The notes: generated by a model not told the origin, from the letters alone. Shown: positions 10,703 through 23,120, counted from the first letter of the stretch. The stretch: DNA of 64,000 bases from Gossypium raimondii (GCF_025698545.1 NC_068566.1:39411192-39475191); one strand, 5' to 3'. Made by a program: numbers and translations.

Positions 10703-13472
10703 TGTAACACCCCTTACCCGAGACTGTTGCCGGAGTTGAGCATGGGGCGTTACTTGACTTAACTTATTAGTTCGGGGAATAAAAATTTGATTTTAAAATT
10801 TATTTCACTGTTTACCATAATGCTATGCACCTGTGCAGTAGTCACTAATTTAACTATAACTCGAGTTAAAAAACTCAAAATTTAGATCCGTAAATTTTCC
10901 CTGAAACTAGACTCATATATTATCTTACCATAAAATTTTCAGAATTTTTGGTTTAGTCAATTAGTACAGTTTATTCATTAAATTCTCCCCTATTTCACTA
11001 CCTGACGGTTCTGACCTTTATTCACTAAAAATCAATTTTCTCATCGTATGATTTTCATATGGTGTTCTCACTTGTTTCTACAAAAAATAGAATCACTAAG
11101 GAATCTAGAAATATAAATTATAACTCATAATTATTTTTGTACAATATTTAATGATTTTCTAAATTCAGAACAGGGGTCTCCCGAAACCATTCTGACCCTG
11201 TCTAACAAAAATTCAAATATCTCAGAATATAAAATTCCTTTACCCACACCGTTATTTTTCTATGAAAATAGACTCGATAAGATTTAATTCTATATATCAT
11301 TAACTCTCTAATTCATTTTATACTATCCTTGGTGATTTTTCAAAGTCACGTCACTGCTGCTGTCCCAAAACTGTTTCATTGCAAATTTTTACTCTTTCAT
11401 AATTTCTAGGTATAAATTATCAACTAGGCATACATAATACCAAACATATTCTTACTTAGCCATTTTAATAGCTAAATATTATCACATATTTACACGTCAT
11501 CCTTTAGCAATATCATAAGGACATACATTCAAAATGACTAAGTCCCTATACATGCCATAGCTCAAACATTGATCATCATAAAATACCGAGTTGTTGTTGT
11601 TGATAGTGTAAGCGCTCTCCGACGTCTTTAAGATCCCCGAATTAGCTTTGCAATACTATAAAAGAAGGAAAATAAAAGAAGTAAGCATAAAGCTTAGTAA
11701 CTTTACAAGAAAATAAATAACAACATTTAACACAAATAATTATACTTAAATGTCATGATATTTAATTTCCTCTTTACTTACTCTCTTACTCGTTCACTTG
11801 TTTACTTAGATAACTCATGATTATAACTTACTCTTCTCTTGCCGAAATGTTTGTTCTCAATTGATAACATAATATGATTATAACTTACTCTTATAACTCA
11901 CCTGAATTTGCTATTTATGCTTTTACCTGAACTTTCATGAAACATAATTTGTTTATTATCCCGTTGAGCCACATTGGAATAATAAGGATACTTGGGTCTC
12001 TTTTCTGATAATAACATGCCAAAGCCATGTCCCAGACATGGTCTTACATGGGATGTTTCTTGTACTGCCAATGTCATATCCCAGATATGGTCTTACATGG
12101 GAGTTCTCATATCGGTGCCCATGCCATGTCCCAGACATGGTCTTACGGGGGACCTCTCATCTCGGTGCCAACGCCATGTCCCAGACATGGTCTTACATGG
12201 GACCTCTCATAATCTCAATGATACCAATGTCATGTCCCAAACATGGTCTTACATGGGATCTCTTTACCCAAATGTCATGACATTTGTATTCGATACATTC
12301 ATTATATTTCAACGGGACTTTTTAACACTAATTCTCTATCATCTCATACTTGAGCCAACATTAAATAATTTCATAAAATAAATACATCATTGCTGTAAAA
12401 TAGCAGTATTAATAATAATTATTGAAATATTGTATTTATTTACCGTAAACTTACCTCAGTACAAAATATGGCCAAATCTATCAACTTAGTCTTTAACCTT
12501 TTTCTTTCCTCGTTCTAACCCCGGATTTCGTTCTTCTTAATTTATAATATAAAATTTAGTTTATTTAATACTCACATTTATCAAAACAGCCCTCGACTCT
12601 AACTTTGGAAAAATTACAATTTTGCCCCTAAACTTTTACATATTTACACTTTTGCCCCAAATCTCGGAAATTAAACTTCATCCCATATTCTTATGTTTTA
12701 TAACATGCTGAACATTTTTCCTTTTATGGTAACATCAAATTCCCATTCTAACACTTACTTATGAACATTAGGTATTTTTACCGATTATGTCGTTTTACTC
12801 TTTTTCACTTAAAATCGCTTAGCAAAAGTTGTTTAACATAATTTCAAGTTTCATATTCTACCATAAACATCAAAATAAACACATTTTACCTATGGGTATT
12901 TTTCCAAATATGAAACCTAGGTTAAATTATTACTAGAATAAGCTAAATCAAGTTACCGAGGCTTCAAAAACGTAAAGAACATTAAAAATGGGGCTTAGAA
13001 TCACTTACTATAGAGCTTGGAAGCTTTAAAACCCTCACTATGGCTTCCCCCCTTGCTAATTTCGGCCAAATGAAGAAGATGAGCACAATTTGCCATCCTT
13101 TTCCCTTTTAATTCATTTTAATTACTAAATTACCAAAATGCCCCTAACTTAAAAATTTCCTATTTCACTTATCTCATGTCCATTTTTGTCCATAACTTAA
13201 CCAATGGTCTAATTACCATATAAAGACCTCCAATTTAAAATTTCATAACAATTGTACACCTCTGACGTGTAGAACTCAACTTTTACACTTTTTACAATTT
13301 AGTCCTTTTGACTAAATTGAGTGCCCAAACGTCGAAATTTTTGAACGAAATTTTCACGAAATCATTCCCTGAGATTGTAGGCCATAAAAATATAGTAAAA
13401 ATGAATTTTTCCTCATCGAATTTGTGGTCCCGAAACTACTGTTTCGACTAGGCCCAAAATTAGGATGTTACA
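10703..13472 (-). repeat. 3' LTR (left, 2770 bp) of the Del/Tekay-like element
   Basis: This LTR starts TGTAACACCCC and ends GGATGTTACA. It is about 2.2 kb longer than its partner at 18,274-18,786, with which it aligns at both ends. The extra middle holds a tandem repeat block. The long form is likely the original and the short one a deletion. Confidence 0.92.
12005..12270. repeat. Tandem repeat within the LTR, about five units
   Basis: Units of 47-60 bp share the words 'catgtcccagacatggtc' and 'ttacatgggacctctcat'. The word CATGTCCCAGACATG is itself near-palindromic. Overlapping frames of up to 129 codons across it are by-products of the repeat. Confidence 0.85.
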
Positions 13473-13490
13473 TTTCTCCTCCCTTTATGG
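13473..13490 (-). other. Polypurine tract of the Del/Tekay-like element
   Basis: Immediately inside the left LTR, the minus strand reads AAAGGGAGGAGAAA, the expected plus-strand primer of reverse transcription. Confidence 0.8.
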
Positions 13491-13532
13491 ATTTTCGTCC
13501 CCGAAAATCTTACCTGTGAAGAGATTTGGGTA

Positions 13533-14315
13533 CTATTTTTGCATAGCCTCTTCGGGCTCCCATGTAGCCTCATCAACCCCATGCCTATTCCATAACACTT
13601 TCACAAGTGCAATACTCTTGTTCCTTAGTTGTTTAATCTCTCTATCTAGAATTTTTACCGGTTCTTCAACATAAGTCATGTCTGGCTGAATCTCAACCTC
13701 TGTTGGTGGGATCATATGTGACGGATTGAAATGGTAATGACGTAACATAGAAACATGGAATACATTATGAATCTTCTCTAACTCAGTTGGCAAAGCTAAC
13801 AGAGATGCTAAGGGCTCAATTCTTTCAGTCACCTCAAACGGTCCAATGAAACGTGGACTTAGTTTGCCTTTCTTGCTAAATCTAAAAATTTTCTTCCACG
13901 GGGATACTTTCAAAAACACTTTGTCACCAACTTGATACTCGATCTCTTTTCTTTTTAAATCTGTATAAGACTTCTGTCTGTCTGAAATTGCTTTTAAACA
14001 ATCTCTGATAACTTTTACTATCTCTTCTGTTTCTTTGACTAAATCAATCCCGTAAATCTAATTTTCCTTAATCTCTGTCCAATATAAAGGCATACAACAC
14101 TTACGTCCATACAAAGCTTCATAAGGAACCATCTTCAAACTCGACTGATAACTATTATTATAGGCAAACTCTACCAACGGCAAATATTTCTCCCAACTGC
14201 CTTGAAATTCTAAAACACAACATCTGAGCATATCTTCAAGTAGCTGAATAACTCTCTCTGACTGACCATCGGTCTGAGGATGGAAAGTTGTACTGAAGTT
14301 CAACTTTGTACCCAA
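13533..14315 (-). pseudogene. Integrase C-terminal half and chromodomain (Del/Tekay-like)
   Basis: The part at 14315-14058 has FHPQTDGQSERVIQ, which includes the last acidic residue of the integrase catalytic triad, and PYEALYGRKC. The frame at 13919-13533 continues with the family motif PRFIGPFEV and ends with a chromodomain-like module (VKVLWNRHGVDEATWEPEE), which in chromoviruses directs integration to chromatin. The two pieces lie in different frames, separated by a frame-breaking change and a stop near 14,057. The C terminus ends close to the polypurine tract, as usual. Confidence 0.85.
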
Positions 14316-14321
14316 AGCTTT

Positions 14322-14828
14322 CTACAATTTCCTCCAAAATCGCGAAGTAAATCTCGGATCTCTGTTTGAGATAATCGATAACGGTACCCCATGTAGTCTG
14401 ACTATCTCTGAAACATACAATCCAGCCAACTTGTCAAGTGAATAATCCATATGAACCGAGATAAAATGAGCTGACTTTGTTAACTTATCAATCACAACCC
14501 ATACTACATCTTTCTTTTTCGGTGTCAACGGCAACCCTGCTACAAAATCCATGGTAACTCGGTCCCATTTCCACTTAGGAACTAACACAGGCTGCAATAA
14601 ACCTGAAGGTACCTGATGTTCGACCTTTACTTGTTGACAGATCAAGCATCTAAAAACAAATTTTGAAATATCTCTTTTCATTCCTGCCCACCAGTACATT
14701 TTCTTTAAATCGTTATACATCTTTATACTACCTGGATGAAAAGACAGAGAACTACTATGTGCTTCTTGTAAGATCTTCCAAATAATCTCATCATTCTTTG
14801 GTACACATTCTCTGTCTCTGAACATCAA
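14322..14828 (-). pseudogene. Integrase core, with altered catalytic residue
   Basis: Contains the second half of the zinc-binding region ([12 protein letters not shown]) and the core with TMDFVAGLP, carrying the first catalytic Asp. The usual SDRDPRF motif reads SNRDPRF here, so the second catalytic Asp is Asn. The frame is lost just after SRFWRKL, where the next piece continues in another frame. Loss of this residue should abolish strand transfer. Confidence 0.85.
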
Positions 14829-14891
14829 ACAAACATCAAAACCGATCTAAAAATCAGACTCTACACCCGACTCGCACTGAGCTTTTCTAGC

Positions 14892-15741
14892 CTACAACTC
14901 ACTGTCATCTTTCTGAGCTTCATAGATTTCTTCGAGAAACATCGGTTCAGCCATCAACTCAGCTAAAATGGAACCATCATCAGATAAAGTCAAACTGGTA
15001 TTCAAAGCTCTGAATACAAATAAAGATTTTCTACTCAAGGCATCAGGAACAACATTTGCCTTACCAAGATGGTAATCGATCACTAACTCATAATCTTTAA
15101 TCAACTCTAGCCATTTTCTTTGCCTCAAGTTCAAATCTTTCTGAGTCATCAAGTACTTCAAGCTTTTATGGTCAGTAAATATTTGACACTTTTCACAGTA
15201 CAAGTAATGTCTCCAGATCTTCAACGCAAATACAATGGCAGCCAGCTCTAAGTCGTGCATCAGATAGTTTTTCTCATGTGGCTTTAACTGTCTAGAAGCA
15301 TATGCGATGACTTTATCTTCTAGCATAAGTACACAACCCAATCCGTTCAAGGATGCATCACTGTAAATCACAAATTCTTTACCTGGTTCTGGTTGTACTA
15401 AAACAGGAACTTCAGTCAACAATGCATTTAACTTGTCAAAACTCTGCTGACATTTTTCAGTCCATTCAAACTTGATATCTTTCTGCAACAACCTTGTCAA
15501 TGGGGTAACTATCATGGAAAATCCCTTTACAAATCGTCTATAATCCAAGAAAGCTTCTAACCTCTGATACATTTCTAGGAGGCTTCCAATTAAGAATTGC
15601 TGAAATTTTACTCGGATCAACTTTAATACCATCACCTGAGACAATGTGTCCAAGGAATCCAACTTTTCGAAACCAGAACTCACTTTTACTAAACTTGGCA
15701 TAAAACTTATTATCTCTCAAAATCTGTAAAACGGTTCTCAA
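14892..15741 (-). pseudogene. Reverse transcriptase C-terminal part and RNase H
   Basis: Two overlapping frames cover this region. The first (15741-15538) holds the RT connection with [14 protein letters not shown]. The second (15701-14892) holds [15 protein letters not shown], then the RNase H domain with [40 protein letters not shown] and [10 protein letters not shown]. The frame change between the two shows an indel near 15,560. Confidence 0.85.
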
Positions 15742-16190
15742 ATGCTTGGCATGTTCAATCTCATCACGGAATAAATCAGAATATCATCAATGAACACAAC
15801 TACAAATTTATCCAAGTAAGGTCTGAAAATTCGGTTCATTAAGTCCATGAAAATAGCAGGAGCATTAGTCAAGCCAAATGGCATCACAAGAAACTCATAG
15901 TGACCATACCTAGTCTGGAAAGTAGTCTTTGGAACATCTGACTCTTTAACCCTCAATTGGTAATAACCAAATCTCAAATCTATCTTCAAAAACACAGTAG
16001 CTCCCTTCATTTTGTCAAATAGATCATCAATTCTAGGCAATGGATATTTTTTTCTTTATAGTTACTTTGTTAAGCTGCCGGTAATATATACATAATCTCG
16101 TTGAACCGTCTTTCTTTTTAACAAAAAGCACTGGTGCACCCCACGGAGAACAACTAGGCCTTGCAAAACCTTTATCAGTTAATTCCTGCA
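15738..16190 (-). pseudogene. Reverse transcriptase core (Del/Tekay-like)
   Basis: Fingers and palm are readable: the stretch near 16,150-16,040 contains [15 protein letters not shown], then [32 protein letters not shown] and the active-site [11 protein letters not shown]. The FIDD box is complete. The upstream join to the protease frame contains a nonsense codon at 16,192-16,194 and a frame change near 16,040. Confidence 0.88.
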
Positions 16191-16191
16191 A

Positions 16192-16965
16192 CTAAGCTTT
16201 CAATTCTTTCAATTCCAACGAGGCCATTCTATAAGAAGCAATAGAAATAGGAGTTGTACCTGGAATCAACTTAATATCAAATTCAACTTCTCTAATAGGA
16301 GGCAAACCTAACAATTTTTCCGGAAACACATCTAAATACTCACGTACCACTAGCACTGATTCAATTTTCAACTCTGGATCTCTAGTATTCAATACAAAAG
16401 CAAGATAAGCTTCACACCCTTTTCTCAAACATTTCTGAGAAAACATAACAGAAATCATAGCGAGAAAACCATCTGACTCATCTGAATCAACCCGGATAAT
16501 ATCACCATTTCCACATTTCAACTCAATGTATTTCTTTTCATAATTCACTATCACATCATGGGCAATCAACCAATCCATACCAAGAATCGCATCAAACTCA
16601 TCAAATGGAAATAGCATGAGATCGGCCGGAAAACAGTGACCTTTAATCATCAAAGGGCAACTCTTACATACTTTGTCTACTAACACATAGTAGCCTAATG
16701 GATTTGATACTTTAATTACAAATTCAGTAGATTCTATAGGCATATTCATACTAGGCATCAATCTCATACAAACATAAGAATGGGTCGAACCCGAATCAAT
16801 TAAAGCAATAACATTAGTATCATAGAGAGAAAATGTACCCGTAATCATATCAGGGGAGGATGCCTCTTCACGAGCACAGATAGCGTATGTCCTTGCGAGT
16901 GCTCTAACATCTGGTCTAGCTATTAAGTATCTGGGCGTACCCCTGTTACTTGCTCCAACTCCCAA
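16192..16965 (-). pseudogene. Aspartic protease region (Del/Tekay-like)
   Basis: Shows the catalytic ALIDSGSTHSYV motif, FDAILGMDWL further on and LPPIREVEFDIKLIPG at the end, which leads into reverse transcriptase in this lineage. The catalytic DSG triplet is intact. The frame ends in a stop where the family usually has a Gln codon. Confidence 0.88.
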
Positions 16966-18205
16966 ATTCCTCTGTGGTCTGCCTCTAGTAGGAGCATTTC
17001 CCGATCTCGCACTCGGTATTATTTCTCTTTTAACTGTTTCAGGACAATCCCGAATATAGTGATCTGGTGCACCACATCTAAAGCAATCATTTTCATTTGC
17101 TCTGCACTCTCCAGGATGACTCTACCGTATTGGGCACATTCTGGCCTAGGTGGTCGAGTACTACCCGTACTTGCGACTGTAGTAGTCTGAGCTCTTGGAC
17201 CCTTAAATCTTCTACCTCTGTTTCGGCTAGAATACATGGCTGAAAAATTTGATCCACTAGAGAACTCTCTAGGTCTCTTGGACGTAGACTGAAATGATCT
17301 GCTCATTTGTCTTTTCTTCTTGTCTTGCATTTCAATTTCAATTTTGCCCTTCTCTTTTTCTTTTAACAAATCTTCTGCCTTACAGGCTCTTTCAACCAGA
17401 ACAACAAACTCTCTGATTTCTAAAACACCCACTGACAGTCGGATATCATCATTGAGCCCATCTTCAAATCTTTTGCACATATTAGCTTCAGTGGACACAA
17501 ACTCCCGAGCATATTTACTAAGTCTGACAAATTTACATTCATACTCAGTCACAGTCATCTTACCTTGTTTTAACTCAAGAAACTCTTTTCTTTTTTGAGC
17601 TATAAACCTCTGACTGATATACTTTTTACGGAACTCCTCCTGAAAGAAATCCCAAGTAATTCTCTCACTCGGTACCACTGACACAAGAGTCTTCCACCAA
17701 TGATAGGCCGAATCTCTGAGAAGTGAGACAACACACTTCATGCATTCTTCAGGTGTACAGGATAATTCATCAAAAACTCTGATAGTATTCTTGAGCCAAA
17801 ATTCAGCTTTCTCTACATCATCATCTTTAGTAGCCCGAAACTCTTCAGCCTCTTGTTTTCTGATCTTATCAACTGTTGGTCTTTCTCTTCTAACTATACC
17901 TGCGGTTGGAGAAGTTACATGGGAACCTGAGAATCATGAGGGGGTGGAGGTCTAACAGCTGGATTCGTACGAACGAACTCAGCAAACCAATCATTCATAG
18001 CTTGGAAGAAGGCTTATCGAGCCCCTCCTCCCTGACTAACTGATACGAGCCTTTCACTACTATCGAGTGGCACCGTCCCTTCTGCGGGAGCGGGCGCATT
18101 ACTCTCTACATCATCTGCACCAGCTCGTTCGAAATCCATAACTATAAAAGAAAATATTTTAAAATCGTCAGGAGTCGTCACACTATCAAAATATAGGTAT
18201 GGCAT
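16966..18205 (-). pseudogene. Gag (Del/Tekay-like), broken
   Basis: The start region (MDFERAGADDVES, about 18,137) is followed by a stop after QGGGAR. The capsid part at 17,741-17,019 is well kept: SAYHWWKTLV, EEFRKKYISQRF, KQGKMTVTEYECKFVRLSKY and FEDGLNDDIR. A CCHC knuckle can be read near 17,080-17,030 in a shifted frame (CFRCGAPDHYIRDC). At least one nonsense codon and two frame shifts are present. Confidence 0.85.
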
Positions 18206-18253
18206 GTATAACTAGACTCTTATTCACACTGAATGTTCCGAGAACTAACTAAA

Positions 18254-18268
18254 CTGGCTTTGATACCA
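18254..18268 (-). other. Primer-binding site, initiator tRNA-Met type
   Basis: The minus strand reads TGGTATCAAAGCCAG just inside the right LTR, close to the TGGTATCAGAGCCA complement of the initiator tRNA-Met 3' end. Its place fixes the right LTR as the 5' LTR. Confidence 0.85.
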
Positions 18269-18273
18269 ATAAA

Positions 18274-18786
18274 TGTAACACCCCTTACCCGAGACCGTTG
18301 CCGGAGTTGAGTGTGGGGCATTACTTGACTTAACTTATTAGTTCAGGGTATAAAAATTTGCTTTTAAAATTTATTTCACTGTTCACCATAATGTTGTGCA
18401 CCTGCGCAGCAGTCACTAATTTAACTATAACTCGAGTTACGAAACTCGAAATTTAGATCCGTAAATTTTCCCTGAAACTAGACTCATATATTATCTTACC
18501 ATAAAATTTTTAGAATTTTTGGTTTAGCCAATTAGTACAGTTTATTCATTAAAGTCTCCCCTGTTTCACTGTCTGATGGTTCTGACCTTTATTCATTAAA
18601 AATCAATTTTCTCACTAAGGAATCTAGAAATATAAATTATAACTCATAATTATTTTTGTACAATTTTTAATGAAATCATTCTGTGAAATTGTATGCCATA
18701 AAAATATAGTTAAAATAAATTTTTCCTCATTGGATTTGTGGTTCCGAAACCACTGTTCAAACTAGGCCCAAAATCAGGATGTTACA
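18274..18786 (-). repeat. 5' LTR (right, 513 bp), internally deleted
   Basis: Begins TGTAACACCCCTTACCCGAG and ends GGATGTTACA. It aligns with the first ~460 bp and last ~110 bp of the left LTR; a ~2.2-kb middle part and a separate ~50-bp piece are missing. Confidence 0.9.
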
Positions 18787-18791
18787 GGTGC

Positions 18792-21001
18792 TGCCTATTA
18801 GAAACCCTCCAACCCTTTAACTCGTATTTTAACTCAGTTCTCATTGTACATAAGTACAAAATACTGGTGCCGCCATCCATACGCCCTCCACCACTTAAAT
18901 ATATATTTTAACACAAATCATATGCTAATGATGAGGGTATGATTGGGTAGAAAAACAATGGTGGTGCTGCCACCTTATCTCCCTCCACACCTCAACACTA
19001 TTCAATTCATACCATTTTGATATTTAAACATTGTTTTTGTATTATCTACCCATTCAAATCTTTCCTCCATTTTGCGAGGTCATTACTACATATTAAAACC
19101 TTCTATTCAGTTTCTATTAATTAATTCATCATAAATAGGTCACTTTTTCTCATTTTCACTAAGCGCAAATTATGGCTTAGAAGATCCCCAAATTATGTTC
19201 AATTATGGCTCTGGTTTTGACCCTCTCAGCCATGCAAGTAGGAACATGATGTAACTATTACTGTTCAAAGTTTGCGTCCCTTAACCATACTTGTAACAAT
19301 TCTCAAGATGAATACATCAATGTTTTAAACTCATAAACTCAAAAGTCTTTTCACAAGGTGGTAGTCTTAATACTGTGCTTCCTCATTCACTCATTTGGAT
19401 CCTCTTCCTCTTTTTTGTATTCAAAATTTTCCGCCATGTTCCAATTTGGATCTTCTTCTATTTACCTACATAAAACATGGATGAAGCTCAACATTTAAAT
19501 TATCCATTCATGGCAGACAAGTCATTCTTTGTTTCCTATTACGTTTTTGCAACTCAACGCTCAATGCAGCAGTCCTCTTTGCACTGCTGTTAATGCAAAA
19601 CTTATAACCAAATTCTCATATGTTTGTGCTCACATCATTCTCCAAACATTTAATCCTTTTCTCGAAAATTCGAATTTAAATTCATCCTTACCAATTTTTC
19701 GTTTTTAACATTTAATAAATTCATTCTAATTTCTCAAAAATTCTATTATGTACATACCCGAAACAGTGCCATTAGTTGTACTGGAAATTTTGGGTGTTAC
19801 CGTTTTTCTTTTAATTGTCATAAATAAATCCACATTTCTTATTTTTAGGCTTCCATTTTTTTTTCAATTAGCACTGCCATGTTGATGACATGATTGTGAG
19901 ATATGATGAAAAAATGATAAAACAATAAAATTTATAAAAATATAGAGAATAATATTTAAAGTTATTATCTCCTCTACATGTCATGACATGTTGAGGGAAA
20001 TGATAAAAAATTATTAAAATAAATTAAAACGATAAAAATTATAACAATATGGAAAAATATTTTATAATAAAATTAACAGAAACCCTTTTATAGATATGAA
20101 GATTATGCAGTAATAGGGAAAAATAAAAGCAAAGACACAAAGAAACTGTAAAGAGATGCATTGTGGGAAGGCTGTGTTTAGGTGGGAAGTGTTTGGCAGG
20201 CAATGGATTAAAATAATTTCTTTTATAATTTTATAATTTTTAATAATCTTTTACATTTCTATATTTTATTAGCATTTTAATAAATTTTTAATATTTTCCT
20301 ATATATTTTAATTTTTATTGATTTTAATTATTTTTTATCATTTTTCCACCACGTGTCACAACCACGGCGTGACACGTGGCAAAGATAATAACTTTAAAAT
20401 TGATAAAAGAAATTTATATTTTTTTTCTGTATTTTCAAATAATTCTATATGTTTATATTTTATAATTTTTTTAATAATTTTCTATATTTTTAATTTTTTA
20501 AATAAAATTTAAATATTTTTATTGAGTTTTATCATTTTTCACCATATGTCACAACCACAACGTGGCACTGTAAAATTAACACTCAAAGTGTCTTTTTGAT
20601 GCGTTTTGAGAGTTCAAATATTTAATTGAGTGCAAGAAAGAAGAAAGAAGATTTAATTGTTGATTTAGAAAAAGTTTTACCCCTCAAACCTACTTATTGT
20701 TGTTTTTATAGGTAAGATGGAGAAAATATGCGCATTGGAGTAACATTATGATGCTTTTGTGTTTTAATTTGAAGTAAATTAATGGGCAAATGTTATATCT
20801 GGTTAGGCTCTTTTGATGGAATAATGTTGAATTAGACTCACAGAAGTATTTAGATTTAGTTATTGAACAAGTTATGTCAAAAAAAAATCAAGAATTTATT
20901 TTTAATCCAACTCAAACTTGAATACCACATGTGCCATTTGACACATCGCCATGCAAGCTACCAACTTTGAAACCATTATTTAATCAATAATAGCCAATAT
21001 A
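18792..21001. other. AT-rich spacer without a recognisable gene
   Basis: No coding sequence found. 19,870-20,640 holds a repeat shared with 53.9-54.6 kb. 20,900-21,189 may include the 3' untranslated region of the minus-strand gene that ends at 21,190. Confidence 0.5.
19870..20400. repeat. Fold-back repeat with palindromic cores
   Basis: The palindrome ACATGTCATGACATGT (19,976-19,991) is preceded by 'aaagttattatct'. A perfect 11-bp inverted pair, CCACGTGTCAC/GTGACACGTGG (20,349-20,359 and 20,369-20,379, 9-base loop), is followed by the inverse, 'agataataacttt'. The two halves are therefore in opposite orientation. The stem contains CACGTG G-box cores. It may be a MITE-like fold-back element; the outer ends were not found. 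Confidence 0.5.
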
Positions 21002-21189
21002 TTGCGGAGAGATTCAGAAGCGCAAAACAACAAAGTCAGAGATGACAAAAGAACCAAAGTTAACTCCCCACATGTAGTAAGCCCCTACCACTTTTCATAC
21101 CAGCAAAACATAAACAGATTATTAGAAGCTAAGTACTGGAAGAGCTCTACACAATATGAACACCAGGGTATTAGCCATGTATACATCAT

Positions 21190-22807
21190 TCAAGCCCTCA
21201 TGTTATCACGCCCATACGACGATTTTCGGAAACCTTCACCACCACCATCTTCCGAGCTATCTTGTTTGTTTCCTTGAATGTTCATGAAATTGTTACCCAT
21301 ACCAGTTTGCACCCCGAGATAAGTGCCACTAGGGGCAACAGATCTTAACCCAACTTGTGGCTGGTTGAACTGCTGCTGCTGGAGATACACGGACTGCTCT
21401 GGTTGCTGCTGCTGTGGCTGATCATTCAAATGGAAAGGCAACTTTGGGGCTAAGAAACAGGGATGCTGCTTAGCCATTGCAGCTTGTGCAGACTGAACAT
21501 GCTGCTCTTGTGGTATTGCAGACTGTGGAGGCATCTGCAACGGCTGCAATGTTTCATAAATAAGTTGAAATAATATGCATTCTTGGTTTTTCCAAAGATA
21601 TTAAACGGAAGAAATCTCCGAGACACAACCTGGGAAGATGCCGATGCCGATGCCTGTGGTTGTGAATCAGCAATTTTAGCTAGATACATTAGGTTCTGCT
21701 GCAGCTGTGCTTGATACCTGAATCATATTTTTTTTTTCTATATAAAATGAGAGAATATATCATAATTTACAGTACTGGTTAACCAACAGTAATACACAAA
21801 GACTTAAAAATATACAGATCTACCATAGTTCTTCCACCATGACAGTCACTGTTCTTCAGCTCTTCAAATTATAGGCAAACCAATGGCAAACAATCATTCA
21901 TCTCATCTTTAAAATATAGATGACCAAGTGTTTATCGGCTGTTGTTTTGCAGTTTTTGCTACATCATCTTTTAAAATGTATCTTCGATAACACAAAAATG
22001 CTACAAGTTGAGCACTAAACTAGCACTGAATTGCACATACAACTTAATAACTTCATTATCAAAGAATAATGTTTCTGGTGAAGAACTCAATTTAGGGGCT
22101 GACCAGGAACACCACTCAAAGATTTGCCAACCAATAGGGGGTCTATTACCATTTAAAGGTGAAATGCAAGAAAAAAGGGTCTATAACAACTGGTATAATG
22201 CTGTAAGTAATGGAAGAATGACGTGATCTAAACATTCAGCTCAACGACAAAAAATGGACAGCAAAGGGCCTATAACAACTGGTACAACGCTGCAAGCAAA
22301 GAATAAGAAGAACAATATTTAAAGAAAGGGGCCACTCACGAGGCACTCTCAGCCAACTTTCCCTGGTTTTGGTTCTCCATTATTGCCATAATCAACTCCT
22401 TATTCTCGTCCAGGTACTACAAGATACATGATCCATTATCGTATCAATATTCGCACAGATAAATAGATATAATTTTTTCTCAACAAATTACGCTTGTTTC
22501 TTTAATGGAAAATCAACTGTTGAGAATAAATTTAACTCGTCCAAGTAAGAAAACAAATGACATGATCATGAAACTGTGGTAAATATGATGAAGAACGCCA
22601 AGAACCCAAGAGAAATCTAGTTTGATTACAAATAATACATACAGTAAACAATGCATGCAAAACCCATCAATAGAAAACCCATTAAACATCCAGTCAACCA
22701 AAATGCATATACATATAATGGGGCGCAATGCTGTAAAAGAAAAAAAAAAAGAAAACCTTTTGAATCTGCTCAGTGGTGATGTTCATCAACTGTGGAGGCT
22801 GCTGCAT
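21190..22807 (-). CDS. GIF: GRF-interacting factor (SSXT/SS18 family transcription coactivator)
   Basis: Four exons with GT/AG borders and consistent phase: 22807-22757, 22416-22340, 21717-21630 and 21543-21190, giving 189 residues. Exon 1 reads MQQPPQLMNITTEQIQK, exon 2 YLDENKELIMAIMENQNQG and exon 3 YQAQLQQNLMYLAKIADSQP. Together these are the SSXT domain that binds growth-regulating-factor (GRF) transcription factors and SWI/SNF remodelers in the nucleus to promote cell proliferation in leaves and flowers. The C-terminal part is Gln-rich (QPQQQQPEQ) and ends with acidic and Gly-rich sequence (QDSSEDGGGEG). The NITTEQIQKYLDENK wording is closer to GIF2/GIF3 than GIF1; the exact paralogue is not settled. 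The protein is near the short end for the family. No lesion seen. It lies head-to-head with the exon at 23,162. Confidence 0.85.
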
Positions 22808-22940
22808 ATTTTCCTCTTCACAAAAGGAAAGAAACCCAAACCCTAAATTTTCTTTGAAACGGAAATAAAGATTGAAGAAGGGGCCAAAGTGGGGTGTTTT
22901 GCTCCACACTGAAACGTGTATTTTTGGCTTTCACTCTCTG

Positions 22941-22950
22941 TTTTATATAT
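22941..22950 (-). promoter_or_regulatory. TATA box of the GRF-interacting factor gene
   Basis: The minus strand reads ATATATAAAA about 135 bases upstream of the start codon, which leaves a 5' untranslated region of about 100 bases. Confidence 0.55.
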
Positions 22951-23120
22951 TGGCTTTGCCTCTGCTCAACATATGTTCGATTTCAACCCGCAACAAAAAT
23001 ATATATATATACTACTAAAACGACAACGTTAGGTATCGTTAAGTGACCAAAAGTGGTGCCGTTTTAAGTTTCTTTCATGAAAACAGTGGTGTAAATTTTG
23101 AAAGAGAAAAAAGAACATAA

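Larger units (their letters stand above)
10703..18786 (-). mobile_element. Ty3/Gypsy chromovirus (Del/Tekay-like), decayed
   Basis: Both LTRs begin TGTAACACCCCTTACCCGAG on the plus strand and end GGATGTTACA. The flanks carry a perfect 5-bp target duplication GGTGC (10698-10702 and 18787-18791). Coding runs on the minus strand in the order gag, protease, reverse transcriptase/RNase H, integrase, chromodomain, typical of chromoviruses. The primer site matches initiator tRNA-Met. The frames are broken by at least two in-frame stops and several frame changes, so the element cannot act alone. It has inserted next to the possible MULE fragment. Confidence 0.93.

Noticed and set aside
11992-12381. 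Overlapping open frames of up to 129 codons
   Set aside because: They translate a 47-60-bp tandem repeat in an LTR; every frame is open because the unit lacks stops.
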